Source of the DNA: Theocolax elegans
Lineage: Eukaryota; Arthropoda; Insecta; Hymenoptera; Cerocephalidae
DNA: 64,000 nucleotides
Reading direction: 5' to 3'
NCBI GenBank assembly: GCA_026168455.1
Contig: CM047426.1
Location: forward strand, 71,761,986-71,825,985
The notes beneath the pieces are model-generated. The model was not told the origin of the DNA, did no database searches, and was given only the letters and a program-made list of their open reading frames with translations. A program made the translations under genes and the position numbers. Positions within the stretch are counted from its first letter, which is position 1, and each line of letters starts with the position of its first letter. Positions 30,204 through 40,539 of this stretch are shown piece by piece.

Positions 30204-30950
30204 TCAAACATATGGAACAAACATTCATTTCTCATTTAAACAAAATAAAGATCATTTTCCCTCATTCTCTTTCCTTCAAACATTTTCACATGTATTTGAA
30301 CCTGTGTACAAAATTTCAGTTGAATCACTGGAGTAGATTGGGAGATAAAAATATTGGTCACAAATTACTGATAGCTAAAATCTATGGATTCTACATCTTT
30401 AACATTATCTCCCAATCTATTCAAGCGATTCAATTAAAATTTTGTATAAAGGCTTAGATATATGAAAGAAACTGATAAACAAATAAACTTTTACAATTAC
30501 AAAGCATTTTAGACTCTTATGTGAAATATTGAGATTTTAAATAAAAGTTAAAAATGAAAATTTGTTTAATATGTTGTAATTGCAGTAAAAAAAATTTTTA
30601 TTGATTTCTTTTATGTATTTGAACCTCTGTACAAAATTTCAGTTGAATCGCTGGAGTATATTGGGAGATAAAAATATTGGTCAAAAATTCCGTTCTATTG
30701 TATCATAATGATGTATAATTTTATTCAGAGCCTTAATACTTCAAAGAAAGAAATGAAGAGTTATTTGTTACTGTAAACATTATACTCTATTCAAATTATT
30801 AGTTGATTTAATTAATTATTAAAGTAGAGGTTTTAAAGTAAAAAATTCCATAACTAATAATTTAAATGTAATTTTATTTACATCTTATAATTTAAAATAC
30901 ATTAATTATTATATTATTAATACATATTTAAATTACGTATATATTAATTA
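30204..30950. repeat. Spacer with dispersed ~85-bp repeats
   Basis: GTATTTGAACCT.TGTACAAAATTTCAGTTGAATC followed by TGGGAGATAAAAATATTGGTCA occurs at about 30291 and 30615. A partial inverted copy (ATCTCCCAATCTATTCAAGCG) lies near 30407. This is probably a short non-autonomous element. No gene. Confidence 0.6.
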
Positions 30951-30954
30951 TACA

Positions 30955-32885
30955 TTAACGCGAGTTCGTCATCTCTTCGTTTATTTTTCCGATGATCTAT
31001 TAACCATTTCTTAATTGCAACTGCATTACGGAGTGCACACATCGGGTACATACACACAGTAATATTAGTACATGTTACAGGGTCAGCAGGTAATTTTTTA
31101 AGCGAAGGACAATGTAGTTCTTCAATGTTTTGAACAGATCTGAAAAAAAGAATTATATTTATTAAACTTTATAATAATTACATAATTTTTTTTATATAAT
31201 ATAGATATAGAATATAGAAGATGTTGCCAGGACTATTCGAACCATCGTTGGAGACTCCAAAGTCTATGTCAAGGGACTTGAAAAATCGAACTGGTTGAGA
31301 ATGATTCTAGCTGAAGAGTATATATATATACATATATATGGGAGATTCCATGTGAAGTGATCCAGTTAAAAATAAGAATTTTGTTTTAATGTATGGAATC
31401 AGTAAAATAACTACTTGAATAGAGTGTAGCTAAATTTTTAGACCTGAATTACAATTAGTACCAAAGCTGTAGCCAATCAAAAAATCGAATTTTTTGAAAA
31501 AATTGACTTTTTGGCCATGTTTATCACTTAATAACTCAAAATCTAACAATTTTTTCTTATATACATTAAATTTGAAAAAGTTTATTCATTTCAAGAAGAA
31601 TTAGTTGAAATATTTCATTTATATTATTTTAAAACTTTGAATATGGTTATAATCAATAAAAACCTTTATAGTAAAAAAAAGGGTTGTACGATCAAAAATA
31701 TTTTATCCATCCAAAAATCTAATTCATCGGTGATTAATTACCTTCAAAATAATGCAAAGTTTGAGTGCGGCAGAGCATTTCAGACAAAGTTATGGTGTTT
31801 TCAGGCAAATTTCTTAAAAAAAGAGAGCGAATGCATTTTATGAAAAAAACAGACTAACCGTATACTTGCATTCAAACAATATGAAACTATTATACCTTAA
31901 TATTACTAAAATATACTATTTATTGTTAGTTACTGATACTTTTTAATCTCTAAGTTGCTTACAAACACAAAACAGTAGGTATAAGCAGTTATACCTGTTA
32001 TATACTTGGATAAATACCTGAATCTTTTTATACTTCCAATAAATCCAATTATATAACAAGTATAACTAAAAGTATCAGTAACTAACAATAAATAGTATAT
32101 TTTAGTAATATTAAGGAATAACAGTTTCAATTTATCAATTTACCTAAAAACACCATAACTTTGTCTGAAATGCTCTGCCGCACTCAAACTTTGCATTATT
32201 TTGAAGGTAATTAATCATCGATGAATTAGATTTTTGGATGGATAAAATATTTTTGATCGTACAACCCTTTTTTTACTATAAATGTTTTTATTGATTATAA
32301 CTATATTCAAAGTTTTAAAATAATATAAATGAAATATTTCAACTGATTCTTCTTGAAATTAATAAACTTTTTCAAATTTAATGTATATAAGAAAAAATTG
32401 TTAGATTTTGAGTTATTAAGTGATAAACATGGCCAAAAAGTCAATTATTTCAAAAAATTCGATTTTTTGATTGGCTACAGCTTTGGTACTAATTGTAATT
32501 CAGGTCTAAAAATTTAGCTACACTCTATTCAAGTAGTTTTTTACTGATTCCATACATTAAAACAAAATTCTTTTTTTTAACTGGATCACTTCACATGGAA
32601 TCTCCCATATATATGTATATATATATATATATACTCTTCAGCTAGAATCATTCTCAACCAGTTCGATTTTTCAAGTCCCTTGACATAGACTTTGGAGTCT
32701 CCAACGATGGTTCGAATAGTCCTGGCAACATCTTCATATGGAATACTGCCGGATCTCCACATTATGCCGTGATAGTTTCGCTCTAGCCATTGGTTTTCAC
32801 ACTTATTTTTTGACAATAACTGGTTCCAGGGATATGGTGGCTTGAAGAGGAAAACCGAAGGTAGAGCATCTTCCTCTAGAGGTTA
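30955..32885 (-). pseudogene. DVQGF-family Polinton protein, split by a palindrome
   Basis: The N-terminal side (32885-32630) reads FLFKPPYPWNQL, ENQWLERNYHGIMW and VYVKGLEKSNWL. The C-terminal side (31145-30955) reads VQNIEELHCPSLKKL, CALRNAVAIKKWL and a basic tail. These match the genes at 12172-12902 and 36725-37162 in order. Between them lies a 1.5-kb palindrome. A TTCTTTTTTTCAG acceptor precedes the C-terminal part, so the insertion may sit in an intron. The very N-terminus with DVQGF is missing where the hAT element begins. Confidence 0.62.
31218..32735. repeat. Large imperfect palindrome, arms of about 670-730 bp
   Basis: The left arm from GAAGATGTTGCCAGG (31218) is the inverted copy of the right arm ending CCTGGCAACATCTTC (32735). 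The arms stay closely matched inward to about 31944 and 32067. The outer 110 bases of each arm are DVQGF-family coding sequence; the inner part (from GGGAGATTCCATGTGAAG) looks like a foldback element. Confidence 0.85.
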
Positions 32886-33227
32886 GGGATGGGCGATACA
32901 CCCCTAAGGTATCGATACGTATCAAATAGTCGTGTATCGATACATATAATATTAATAGAAAAATTTTTTTACAGAAAAACAGCTCTAACTATAATAATTA
33001 TAATTCCCTGCATACTTGTATATAAAATATAAATGTTTTTTATATTATTTAATCTTAAATAATTAATGGTAATTTTTTGTAGGCAGCAAATAAAGCATAA
33101 TATATATTACATGTTTTAAGTATTTTGTTTTTTAGTTATCAAATTATAAATACATAGATTATAAATATAAATTAAGATTATAATTCCATAAATTTGTACA
33201 ACTATGTAAAATTTTTTGCAACTATAT

Positions 33228-33494
33228 CTAAATTCCCCATTCGCCAAATGGTAGAGAATTTAAAAAAAGTAACTGATGCAGTGGTAAACTGCTAAGTTTA
33301 TTTCTTGCATCAATCATTATATTTCCAGCTCTGGAGAAGAGACGCTCTGATGGAACAGATGTGGCTGAAATGATAAAATATCGATTCGCTATTTTCGATA
33401 AAGTTGATTCCATATAAGTATTCCAAAAATTAAGTGGATCACGGCCAATATCTAACATGTTCTGGTGCAAATAATATCTTAGATCTTCTGGCAT
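33228..33494 (-). pseudogene. hAT transposase C-terminal dimerisation domain
   Basis: It shows SKIANRYFIISATSVPSER and LFSRAGNIMIDARNKL, the most conserved block of ZBED-type hAT transposases. It ends with LLFLNSLPFGEWGI and a stop. Confidence 0.85.
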
Positions 33495-34352
33495 CTCATT
33501 ATTATCATTTAATATTGGTTTCCTAATTTGACTAGATTTTGCAAAAGATTCATGAAAGGACCAAAAGCCTCGATTATTACTGTCTGATGTTTCTAAATTA
33601 ATATTTGACGTACAAGAATCATTAGTAACCTTTTCTTCTGATAAATTTAATAATCTTACTAATTTTCCATTAGTATATGCACAAGCTGTAGGATTTGCAA
33701 AATCAATTTCTTAAAACGTGGGTCTAGTATTGTAGCAGTAGCCAACAACGTAATATCCTCAATTTTTTCAAATCTTTTTTGAAATTCCTGAGACAAACGT
33801 TTCTTAAGATTTAGTAACAATAGCCTCTGGTTTTATTCTCCAAGCTGATATAAATTTTAATAATATTGTTGCCAAGTACTCGGACGTGTGACTTTCAGAC
33901 AGCTCCTCTACTCCGATTGTGATGTTTTTCAGCTTGCCATTGGATAAATAATGAGCTGTTCAATCTATAAAACTTCTTGTATTATTAGGTTCAGTCCAAA
34001 CGTCAGTCGTTAAGCAAATGTCAGGTACTGCAGAAAGTTCTTCTTTAACTTTTAGAGACATTGCTTCATATCGCTCTTCCACTAGACGTGTTACTGTTTT
34101 GCGACTAGACACCTGATACAAAGGCGCTGCTTTTCACATCAAGACTAAAAATCCATCACTTTCAACTACGTTAAATGGTAAATTGTTTTTAGCAATAAAA
34201 TATAAAATGCCGTTCGTAATTTCTATAGCTTTCATTCCTCCACCTACAGTAACAAAAACAAATTACAAAAAATACATTGACCTCTAATATATTTTATATA
34301 GAGCATTTTATCTTTCTTAAAATTATACCAGTTATTAACCGATTTTTAAATT

Positions 34353-34742
34353 TCAATTACCTTGATAAGATCTTTGACTATCGAAAACTGCATCCAATTT
34401 TATTTGTTTATTTAATTTAGATTTGTAGGAATTAACATTCTTCATTTCTGCTGCTGATGTAAGTGATTCGTTTGTTGAACTTGTCGATGGAGAAAGAGGG
34501 AACTGTTCACCGTGAATAGTTTTAATTTCTCCAGTGTCCATTTTCATCTTCTTAGATTTGTTTACTGCAGGTATTTTTATATTTGGATGATTGCGTTGCA
34601 TGTGAAACGTTAGATTTGTAGTGTTATTAGATCTTTTCACTTCTGTTGAGCAGAGTTTGCATCTTAATCTGGATGCTCCCTTAACAAAATGCTTCCAAAT
34701 ATCGTATTCCAAATATCTTCCAAATATAAAATTTTTTCGCAA
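34353..34742 (-). pseudogene. hAT transposase N-terminus with BED zinc finger
   Basis: MRKNFIFGRYLEYDIWKHF precedes C-x2-C ... H-x4-H in RCKLCSTEV and FHMQRNHP. A Ser/Thr-rich linker follows. A possible GT donor after QRSYQG suggests an intron before the catalytic part. Confidence 0.75.
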
Positions 34743-34745
34743 AAT

Positions 34746-35150
34746 GTAAACTTATCAAGAAAAACAATCGTAAACCTTTTTATTACAACTGTGCATAAAA
34801 ATAGGCGTTTCAGTGGCAGCCATTTTGAATTTTGATTTTCTACCTATCTTATCTTTTAGTACAGGCCTGTATTTCCACTCAATTTAGAGTTTTAACGTCC
34901 TCCGATAACAGCTTCTGGGTCAAATTCATGATTATTTGGAAAAAAATGTCAAATTTTTTGTGTTTTTTCAGCTTTAAACTGTCATATTTTAAAAATGGCG
35001 ATAGATACCGTCATTCTAAGATCGGGTTCGAAAAGAGCAGGAAAAAATGCATGTATTTTCATCAAGATTAAATCACTTTTACTTAAGGAAAATAGCGGTT
35101 GAAAAATGAAAACATTTTATGCCAGTTTGGGCGTAAACGGGTTAATGTGA
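34746..35150. other. Unassigned spacer ending in a TTAA-flanked GGGCGTAAACGGG
   Basis: No gene is seen. The right edge (GGGCGTAAACGGGTTAA, 35129-35145) looks like a piggyBac-type terminus, but no matching left end was found. Confidence 0.3.
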
Positions 35151-35155
35151 AATAT

Positions 35156-35254
35156 ATTGATTACTTACAAATACGCATAATAGATCAAGACGGAGACTTA
35201 ATCAATTTTCGTGGATAAGTTATAACGATTAGGCTGCACATTAAACAATTATAA
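35156..35254 (+). pseudogene. Polinton minor capsid protein, C-terminal fragment
   Basis: The frame reads LQIRIIDQDGDLINFRG, a stop (Glu codon changed to TAA), then VITIRLHIK and the natural end. This matches the last 30 residues of the protein at 14332-15024. It is directly upstream of the second MCP copy, in the same gene order. Confidence 0.75.
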
Positions 35255-35281
35255 TGGAAAATCGTTTTTGAACGTAGAAAC

Positions 35282-35330
35282 TATATAAACAGGAAAACTC
35301 ATGCTCCATCCATCAGTCAGCAAAATATAC
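35282..35330 (+). promoter_or_regulatory. Putative TATA/initiator promoter of the second MCP
   Basis: TATATAAACAGG is followed 31 bases later by TCAGTCAGC, a near-consensus arthropod initiator. Confidence 0.55.
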
Positions 35331-35404
35331 AGTTCCTAAAAAGTCTAGGCTTACGACTCGTCCTTGGTGGAAAATAACTTGCATTCTATTTTGTTGTTTT
35401 CAAA

Positions 35405-36644
35405 GAAATAGAAGAAATTCTAAGCATACAGTCACCTGTCGCATTCGATGAATCAGTGGCACACTATGAAGTTCACGCACATCAACCGTATACTGCATCC
35501 AACTACAAAAATAGTGATGAAATTCGTATATCCATTCAACATCTAGACTTATGTCTTTTACCATCACGCAGTTCCTTACATATATGTGGACGACTACTTA
35601 AATCTGATGGTAGAATTTCGGAGCACACAAAGTTTGTAAATAACGCAATTTGTCACTTATGTGAAGAAATTAGATATGAGTTGAATGCCATAGAAATAGA
35701 TAAAAGTAAAAACGTAGGGTCAACAAGTCTCATGAAAGGTTGGATATCTCTTACTCCAAGTCAGAGTATGTTGATCGAGAACGCTGGATGGATAGACATT
35801 GAGGAGACGCAAAATATTGCGAATGATGATGAATACTTTGACGTTTCTATACCATTGAACATGATTCTTGGTTTCGCCGAAGACTATCGTAAATAATAAT
35901 GAATGCAAAGCATGAACTTATTATCACGAGATCGAGAACTGATTTGAATGCTGTTGTTCAAACAAGTGTGCATATGGAAAATAACATTACTTATGAAGAT
36001 TTCAAGATTGAATTAATGAGAATCGAGTGGCTTATGCCATACGTAGACGCATCGAATCCTCGTAAAGTTCGATTGCTCGATTATGTAGGAAAAGATAGAG
36101 CAATATCCATGAGTTTTCGAACTTAGGATTTGTACGAATATCCACTTTTCCCAACAACGTCAAGACATGTTTGGACTGTAAAAACTACTAATCAACTAGA
36201 AAAACCTAGATTTGTTATTCTGGGTTTTCAAACTAATCGTAAAAGTCAAAAAACGGCTAATGCCAGTCAATTTGATCACTGCAATATCACCAACGTAAAA
36301 CTTTTTATCAATTCACAGTACTATCCATACGGCAATCTAAATCTTGATGTGAACCATAATCATACGCTATATTGTATGATATGTACACCAGTTTTCAAAA
36401 TACTTACTTCGGTAAAGATTCGGAACAAATGTTGAAAAAATTATACTACCTCAATTACATGCCACTGATCGTAATCGATTGCTCAAAGCAGAATGAATCG
36501 TTAAAGAGCGCTCCAGTGGATGTGCGTCTAGAATTCGAGTCGAGAAACAACTTTCCTGCTGGAACTTCAGCATACTGTTTGATTTTACATGATCGTATTG
36601 TACAATATAATCCAGCTAGCGGTGATGTGAAGAAGCTTGTTTAA
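35405..36644 (+). pseudogene. Polinton major capsid protein, second diverged copy
   Basis: It aligns along its length with the intact MCP at 12923-14131 (HYEVHAHQPYTASN, SSLHICGRLLKSD, SIPLNMILGFAEDY, SRHVWTVKTTNQL, QYYPYGNLNLD, AYCLILHDRIVQYNP). Breaks: stops and a shift at about 35894, a TAG replacing a Trp codon at 36124-36126, and a shift near 36370. Upstream, a different frame preserves AKY, PKKSR and KI.C..FCC, as in the first copy. Confidence 0.85.
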
Positions 36645-36724
36645 GGAGTGGGGGTAGTAATGACGGGGTGGGGGGTAGTTTATATATCAGAGTTCCTTTT
36701 TGCAGCGACTCGTACGTTGCCCAG

Positions 36725-37162
36725 ATGGAGTACGCAGTAGACGTTCAAGGATTTATGAAGCCAGGCAAAGATTTCGTTCTGAAGGTGTTAGCAATTTATC
36801 CTCTCGCCGGAGACGTTCAACCCGAACTCTTTTTGTTCAGAGCACCGTTTCCTTGGAACAAACTCTCTCAGAAATATAAACATAAGAATCTGTGGTTAGA
36901 ACTCTGCTGCCATGGTCTAACTTGGAACTCTGAGGATCTCGACTACACGGAAATCGGGAATATTATTCGTGACCGCATACGCAACGGTGATCGGATTTTC
37001 GTCATTGGTGGTTTGAGAAAAGAGTGGCTTGAACGTTTCAACATTCCGGTCAGTGATATCGAGGAGTGGGGTTACCAAACCTACGACCATCCTAAATTAG
37101 CAACAGTCTGTTCCAATCACAATAATGCTTGCAAAATGCTATTTGCGCCTTGCATAATGTGA
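36725..37162 (+). CDS. DVQGF-family Polinton protein, intact copy
   Basis: The 145-aa protein from the Met at 36725 starts MEYAVDVQGFMKPGKDFVLK. It has FLFRAPFPWNKL, LWLELCCHGLTWNSED, RIFVIGGLRKEWLERF and HPKLATVCSNHNNACK. A TTATATATCAG element and GCAGCG lie upstream. It follows MCP, as in the main Polinton. Two other copies in the window are broken. Function is unknown. The C-terminus seems shorter than in the other copies, ending before the RNV.LLKK segment. Confidence 0.65.
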   Translation: MEYAVDVQGFMKPGKDFVLKVLAIYPLAGDVQPELFLFRAPFPWNKLSQKYKHKNLWLELCCHGLTWNSEDLDYTEIGNIIRDRIRNGDRIFVIGGLRKEWLERFNIPVSDIEEWGYQTYDHPKLATVCSNHNNACKMLFAPCIM

Positions 37163-37225
37163 AGTTGATGCGTCAATTTTATACAAAAGAATCTATCATG
37201 GAATGGGAAGATATATAAATACATC

Positions 37226-37369
37226 ATGGGACTATACAGCATTATACTTCGTTTGCTACCTTGCTTGGGTAAGAAAAGTAGACGACCAAATAAACGTCTT
37301 TTAAAATTAAAAAGAGAGATACTCTTAGCAAACATTAAAGCAAAATCTAAATGCTTACAAAGTCATTGA
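37226..37369 (+). CDS. Small basic ORF 1 of a triplet, 47 aa
   Basis: It begins MGLYSIILRLLPCLGKKSRR and is Lys/Arg-rich. The start M..SI.LRLLP resembles the two ORFs that follow. No domain recognised. Confidence 0.4.
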   Translation: MGLYSIILRLLPCLGKKSRRPNKRLLKLKREILLANIKAKSKCLQSH

Positions 37370-37383
37370 CTCATCATTTCATC

Positions 37384-37545
37384 ATGGAACTGTGCAACAG
37401 TGTAGTTCAACTGCTTCCTTACATAGATATCAGAAAGAAATATCTGAGCAAGTCGACTGTTAAAAATCAAGAATTAAAACGACGGACTAGTTTAACAAAT
37501 ATTGGAATTCATGACAATACATATGATGAAGTAGACTTTGTCTGA
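37384..37545 (+). CDS. Small ORF 2 of the triplet, 53 aa
   Basis: It begins MELCNSVVQLLPYIDIRKKY and ends in an acidic DNTYDEVDFV. CATCATGG precedes it, as in ORFs 1 and 3. Confidence 0.4.
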   Translation: MELCNSVVQLLPYIDIRKKYLSKSTVKNQELKRRTSLTNIGIHDNTYDEVDFV

Positions 37546-37675
37546 AGGGAAGAAAAAAATGGAGGGGTAACGATAAGCGGTGTACCTCACAGGTGGAGGC
37601 ATTGGTTGGAGCCTCCACCCTTCCCTTAAAACAGTATAAATACCAAGCAATATCATCCATTTCAATCATTCCATC

Positions 37676-37849
37676 ATGGGTCCAAGCAACAGTATAGTTC
37701 GTCTTCCTCGCCTTCTGGAGAATGAAGGGAAAAAGGAAGAAACAACTCCATCGAAATGGAAAACGTATTCCAAAGAAACGTTTTCATCAAACACAATGTC
37801 TTGCCCAAAAGCAAATAGCTACAAAATGTTTAATAATAGTAAGAAGTAA
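37676..37849 (+). CDS. Small ORF 3 of the triplet, 57 aa
   Basis: It begins MGPSNSIVRLPRLLENEGKK. A TATAAATACC box and a TTCAATCATT initiator about 27 bases later precede the CATCATGG start. Another frame from 37722 is a basic 69-aa ORF (KGKRKKQLHRNGKRIPKK) that resembles the basic part of ORF 1, so the real product may switch frame. Confidence 0.4.
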   Translation: MGPSNSIVRLPRLLENEGKKEETTPSKWKTYSKETFSSNTMSCPKANSYKMFNNSKK

Positions 37850-37895
37850 ATGTGGAGGCTTATTTAATTCTGGTGCAAACGATTGCAATCAAATT

Positions 37896-38484
37896 GAGCA
37901 ACTGATGCTGGAATCGGAAAAAGTGGAATAAAAGGCAACGAAGCAAGCGCGGAGGCTGGCGGGTACAGGAACGCGAGCAGCGGCGCGAATTACGCGAGAG
38001 TTGCAGCCAACAACATCGGCAATGCTCAAGCGGATCTGGTAATCGCAGACGCTTGAGCCACGCTCGCGTTTAGCAGCCACGAGCATCAACATCTCTCCGT
38101 AATCCGTCACCACCTCCTCGAGCTCACTTGCCGCTACTTCCTCGTGCGCCGAATTTCTTTGTTCCGCCGATGGAAGTGTCGACATCGCTACCAATCGTCG
38201 AATTACCGCCATCGACACCTTGACCACCTTTGGATGATGTCCAAAAAAAGAACGCCGTGAATGGTATTTGCGTCGACGAAAAAGGGGAAAGAAGCTGGAC
38301 GCCAAATATACATCGATACCGATGCGGCAATTTGAACACCAGGCAGTACGAGGACTGAGGACGAGGCTCTTTGATTAGAGAGAGAAAGACAATCGGCCCT
38401 TTTCAGGGCCACTTGAATGTTTAACGTATTAGACATATTATTTCGAGAGAGTCTGCGTGTTGACATCGTTCTCGCGCTCATCGC
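37896..38484 (-). repeat. Long terminal-type inverted repeat, right copy
   Basis: Inverted, nearly identical copy of 28145-28873. Its outer end is cut at 38484-38487, where Ty3/gypsy RT sequence begins abruptly. Contains a plus-strand histone-type stem-loop. Confidence 0.75.
38397..38412 (+). promoter_or_regulatory. Histone-type mRNA 3' stem-loop (in right inverted repeat)
   Basis: GGCCCTTTTCAGGGCC, six-base perfect stem and TTTC loop, preceded by ACAATC and followed by ACTTGAATG. It would end transcripts leaving the small-ORF triplet. Confidence 0.7.
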
Positions 38485-38486
38485 GC

Positions 38487-39147
38487 AAACTTAACAATTG
38501 AGCCTAAACATTGAAGCGGCAAAAAAATAACCGGTTCCAACAAGTGCAAAAAAAGTAAAACAATTCTTAGGATTCATAGGGTACTATAGAAAATTCATTC
38601 TTGACTACGCAAAAGTGAAAAATTCAAAACTACTACAAAAAAATCAAAAGTTCACGTGGGGAAAATAAGAACAGCAAGCTTTCAAAACGTTACGTGAAGA
38701 ACTTTGTAAAGAACCAGTTTTACCTGCCCCGAATCTCGACCTACCGTTCATAGTCACGACAGATGCCTCGGATTACGCGATAAGCGCATTCCTCATCCAA
38801 GGCAAGCCTCCAAGAGATAAACCTTGCGCTTACGCACTCCGTTGTTTAAAGGGCAGCGAGTTACTCTATCCTACGTATGACAAGGAACTCTTGGCGATTG
38901 TCTTAGAGAAAAATCAGTCTACACCTTACCTTTACGGAAAAAAATTTACGGTAATTACAGATAACAAACCTTTGAAGCATTTTCATGCAAGTGATAAAAC
39001 CGATTTGCGGTTTAACCGTTTGAAAATCGCTTTAAGAGGCTATCCGTTTGATATTATTTATCGGCCCGGAAAGAAAAATTCCAACGCTGATGCTCTCTCA
39101 AATACGCCAATAATCGCTACATACTTACTGCTCAATGTTGGCTAACA
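38487..39147 (+). pseudogene. pol: Ty3/gypsy pol: RT C-terminus and RNase H
   Basis: It begins abruptly at the RT segment LTIEPK. It then shows VKQFLGFIGYYRKFI, RNase H motifs TTDASDYAISAFL, YDKELLAI and FTVITDNKPLKHF, and ends at the tether KKNSNADALSNTP. Several stops break the frame before 38890. A deletion follows directly, because the next bases are mid-integrase. Confidence 0.88.
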
Positions 39148-39891
39148 AAATATGTAATACTTGCACCTGTTAAATTCGCCAATGCCCTTGAAGTTGCAAA
39201 AACATTAGTTGACAGGCTAACAGCATATTTCGGACCGCCACGCGTAATAGTCACAGATTAAGGAACGCATTTTCAAAATAAACTATTAAAAGAGTTTTCA
39301 AACATATTCAAAATCGAGAAATATGCTTCAACATCGTAGTACCCACAATCTCAGGGGGGACATTGAGAGAATGCATCCTACCTTAACCGAATACCTGAAG
39401 CAGTATGTAAATAACACAAATGAATGGAATGATTGGATTTCCTTATTTCAGTACGCATATAATTGCACGGTTCACGAAGCCACGAATTTCACGCCGCACG
39501 AACTCGTATTCGGAGAAAAACTCGCACCCCATCGAGTTTTCCTCCTAGAGACCTACTAACTTATGATGTTTATCTAGCCGATCTTACGTCAACATCATCC
39601 CAAAATCAGACACTCGCTTCAATGAACTTAACTCAAGCAAAGTTTAGGTCAAAATTCTATTACGACAGGAAGCTGAACGTTAAACATTTTCGTGAAGGTG
39701 AATTTGTTTACCTGCTCAAAGAACCGCAAATCGGTAAATTTTCTAGTACTTACGAAGGTCCCTACGAAATAACAGAAATCAATTATAAAAATCATAATGT
39801 AAAACTGCAGAGAAGAAACATAACTAAAATAACACACATAGACAAAATAAAAAGGGCAACCACAATAAAAGATCCACCTCCGAAAACATAA
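39148..39891 (+). pseudogene. Ty3/gypsy integrase core (part) and C-terminus
   Basis: It begins TKYVILAPVKFANALEVA, has a stop in the second catalytic motif (VTD then stop, GTHFQN), then a broken PQSQGG and a WISLFQYAYNCTVHEATNF block with TPHELVFG. The C-terminal domain reads KVNVKHFREGEFVYLLKE-like sequence to 39891. Zinc finger and first Asp are missing here but are present in the fragment at 41240-43283. Confidence 0.82.
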
Positions 39892-39899
39892 CAAATTCG

Positions 39900-40535
39900 T
39901 TAATCAACATTTCCTTTTTACGCGGCCCTGGGCGCAGCAGCGCTTTAAATATATCAATAACACACATGTGAGAATGATTAAGGAACTATATATATACAGT
40001 ACTTATTAACTAGCACTTAATCAAGCAAAGCACAAAAAATTAGTTGGTAACCTAACTTATAAAGACAATAGAGGAAGATAGTTTATTAACAATTGGCGTA
40101 TTGCACTTTTGACGTATAGAATTTGTATACAGATATCACATTCAGACGCTCCTTTTGCACTCCAATTGCAACGCGTGTCGCCTAACAGAATTTTTACCCC
40201 TTCTTTCCGTCTAAATAATACAGAATCAATTAAAAAAAAAAGGAAATTGACTTTCCTTCCAAATTAATTGTACATAAAATTATAACCATAGTCGACATTA
40301 TATTTAATCTATTTCTCTTCTAGTATTGCGTAATTTATGTTAGAAATATACATGTACAACACAAAATCACACCTACGCTTGCACACGAACACAAAATAAT
40401 TATTAATTTGTAAATGTATATGGAGACTATCTACAATTTTTTTTCCTGTTAACACGTATGCATCTCTGATATCCCTTTTTCTTTCACCTTTTACATAACC
40501 TATTATCATCTGCCACCTCCCATATCATTCACAGA
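39900..40535. other. AT-rich stretch between gypsy pol and envelope-like ORF
   Basis: No clear gene. A CATTCACAG acceptor-like site at 40526-40534 lies just before the glycoprotein ATG and would suit a spliced env message. Confidence 0.4.
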
Positions 40536-40539
40536 AATC

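Larger units (their letters stand above)
32884..34745 (-). mobile_element. hAT transposon, decayed
   Basis: The left end TAGGGATGGGCGATACA is a hAT-type terminus. The transposase reads on the minus strand. It has a BED zinc finger (34742-34353, with CKLCSTEV and HMQRNH) and, after broken frames (VTRLVEERYEAM, LTTDVWTEPN), a C-terminal dimerisation motif at 33494-33228 (SATSVPSERLFSRAGNI). Several stops and shifts lie between 33500 and 34350. The right terminus is not visible, so the element is truncated or diverged there. Confidence 0.82.

Noticed and set aside
34746..35150. A complete piggyBac-type element
   Set aside because: Only one possible end next to TTAA is visible and no partner end or transposase was found.
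28218..38412. A real histone gene as source of the stem-loops
   Set aside because: None of the frames upstream of the three hairpins resembles H1, H2A, H2B, H3 or H4.
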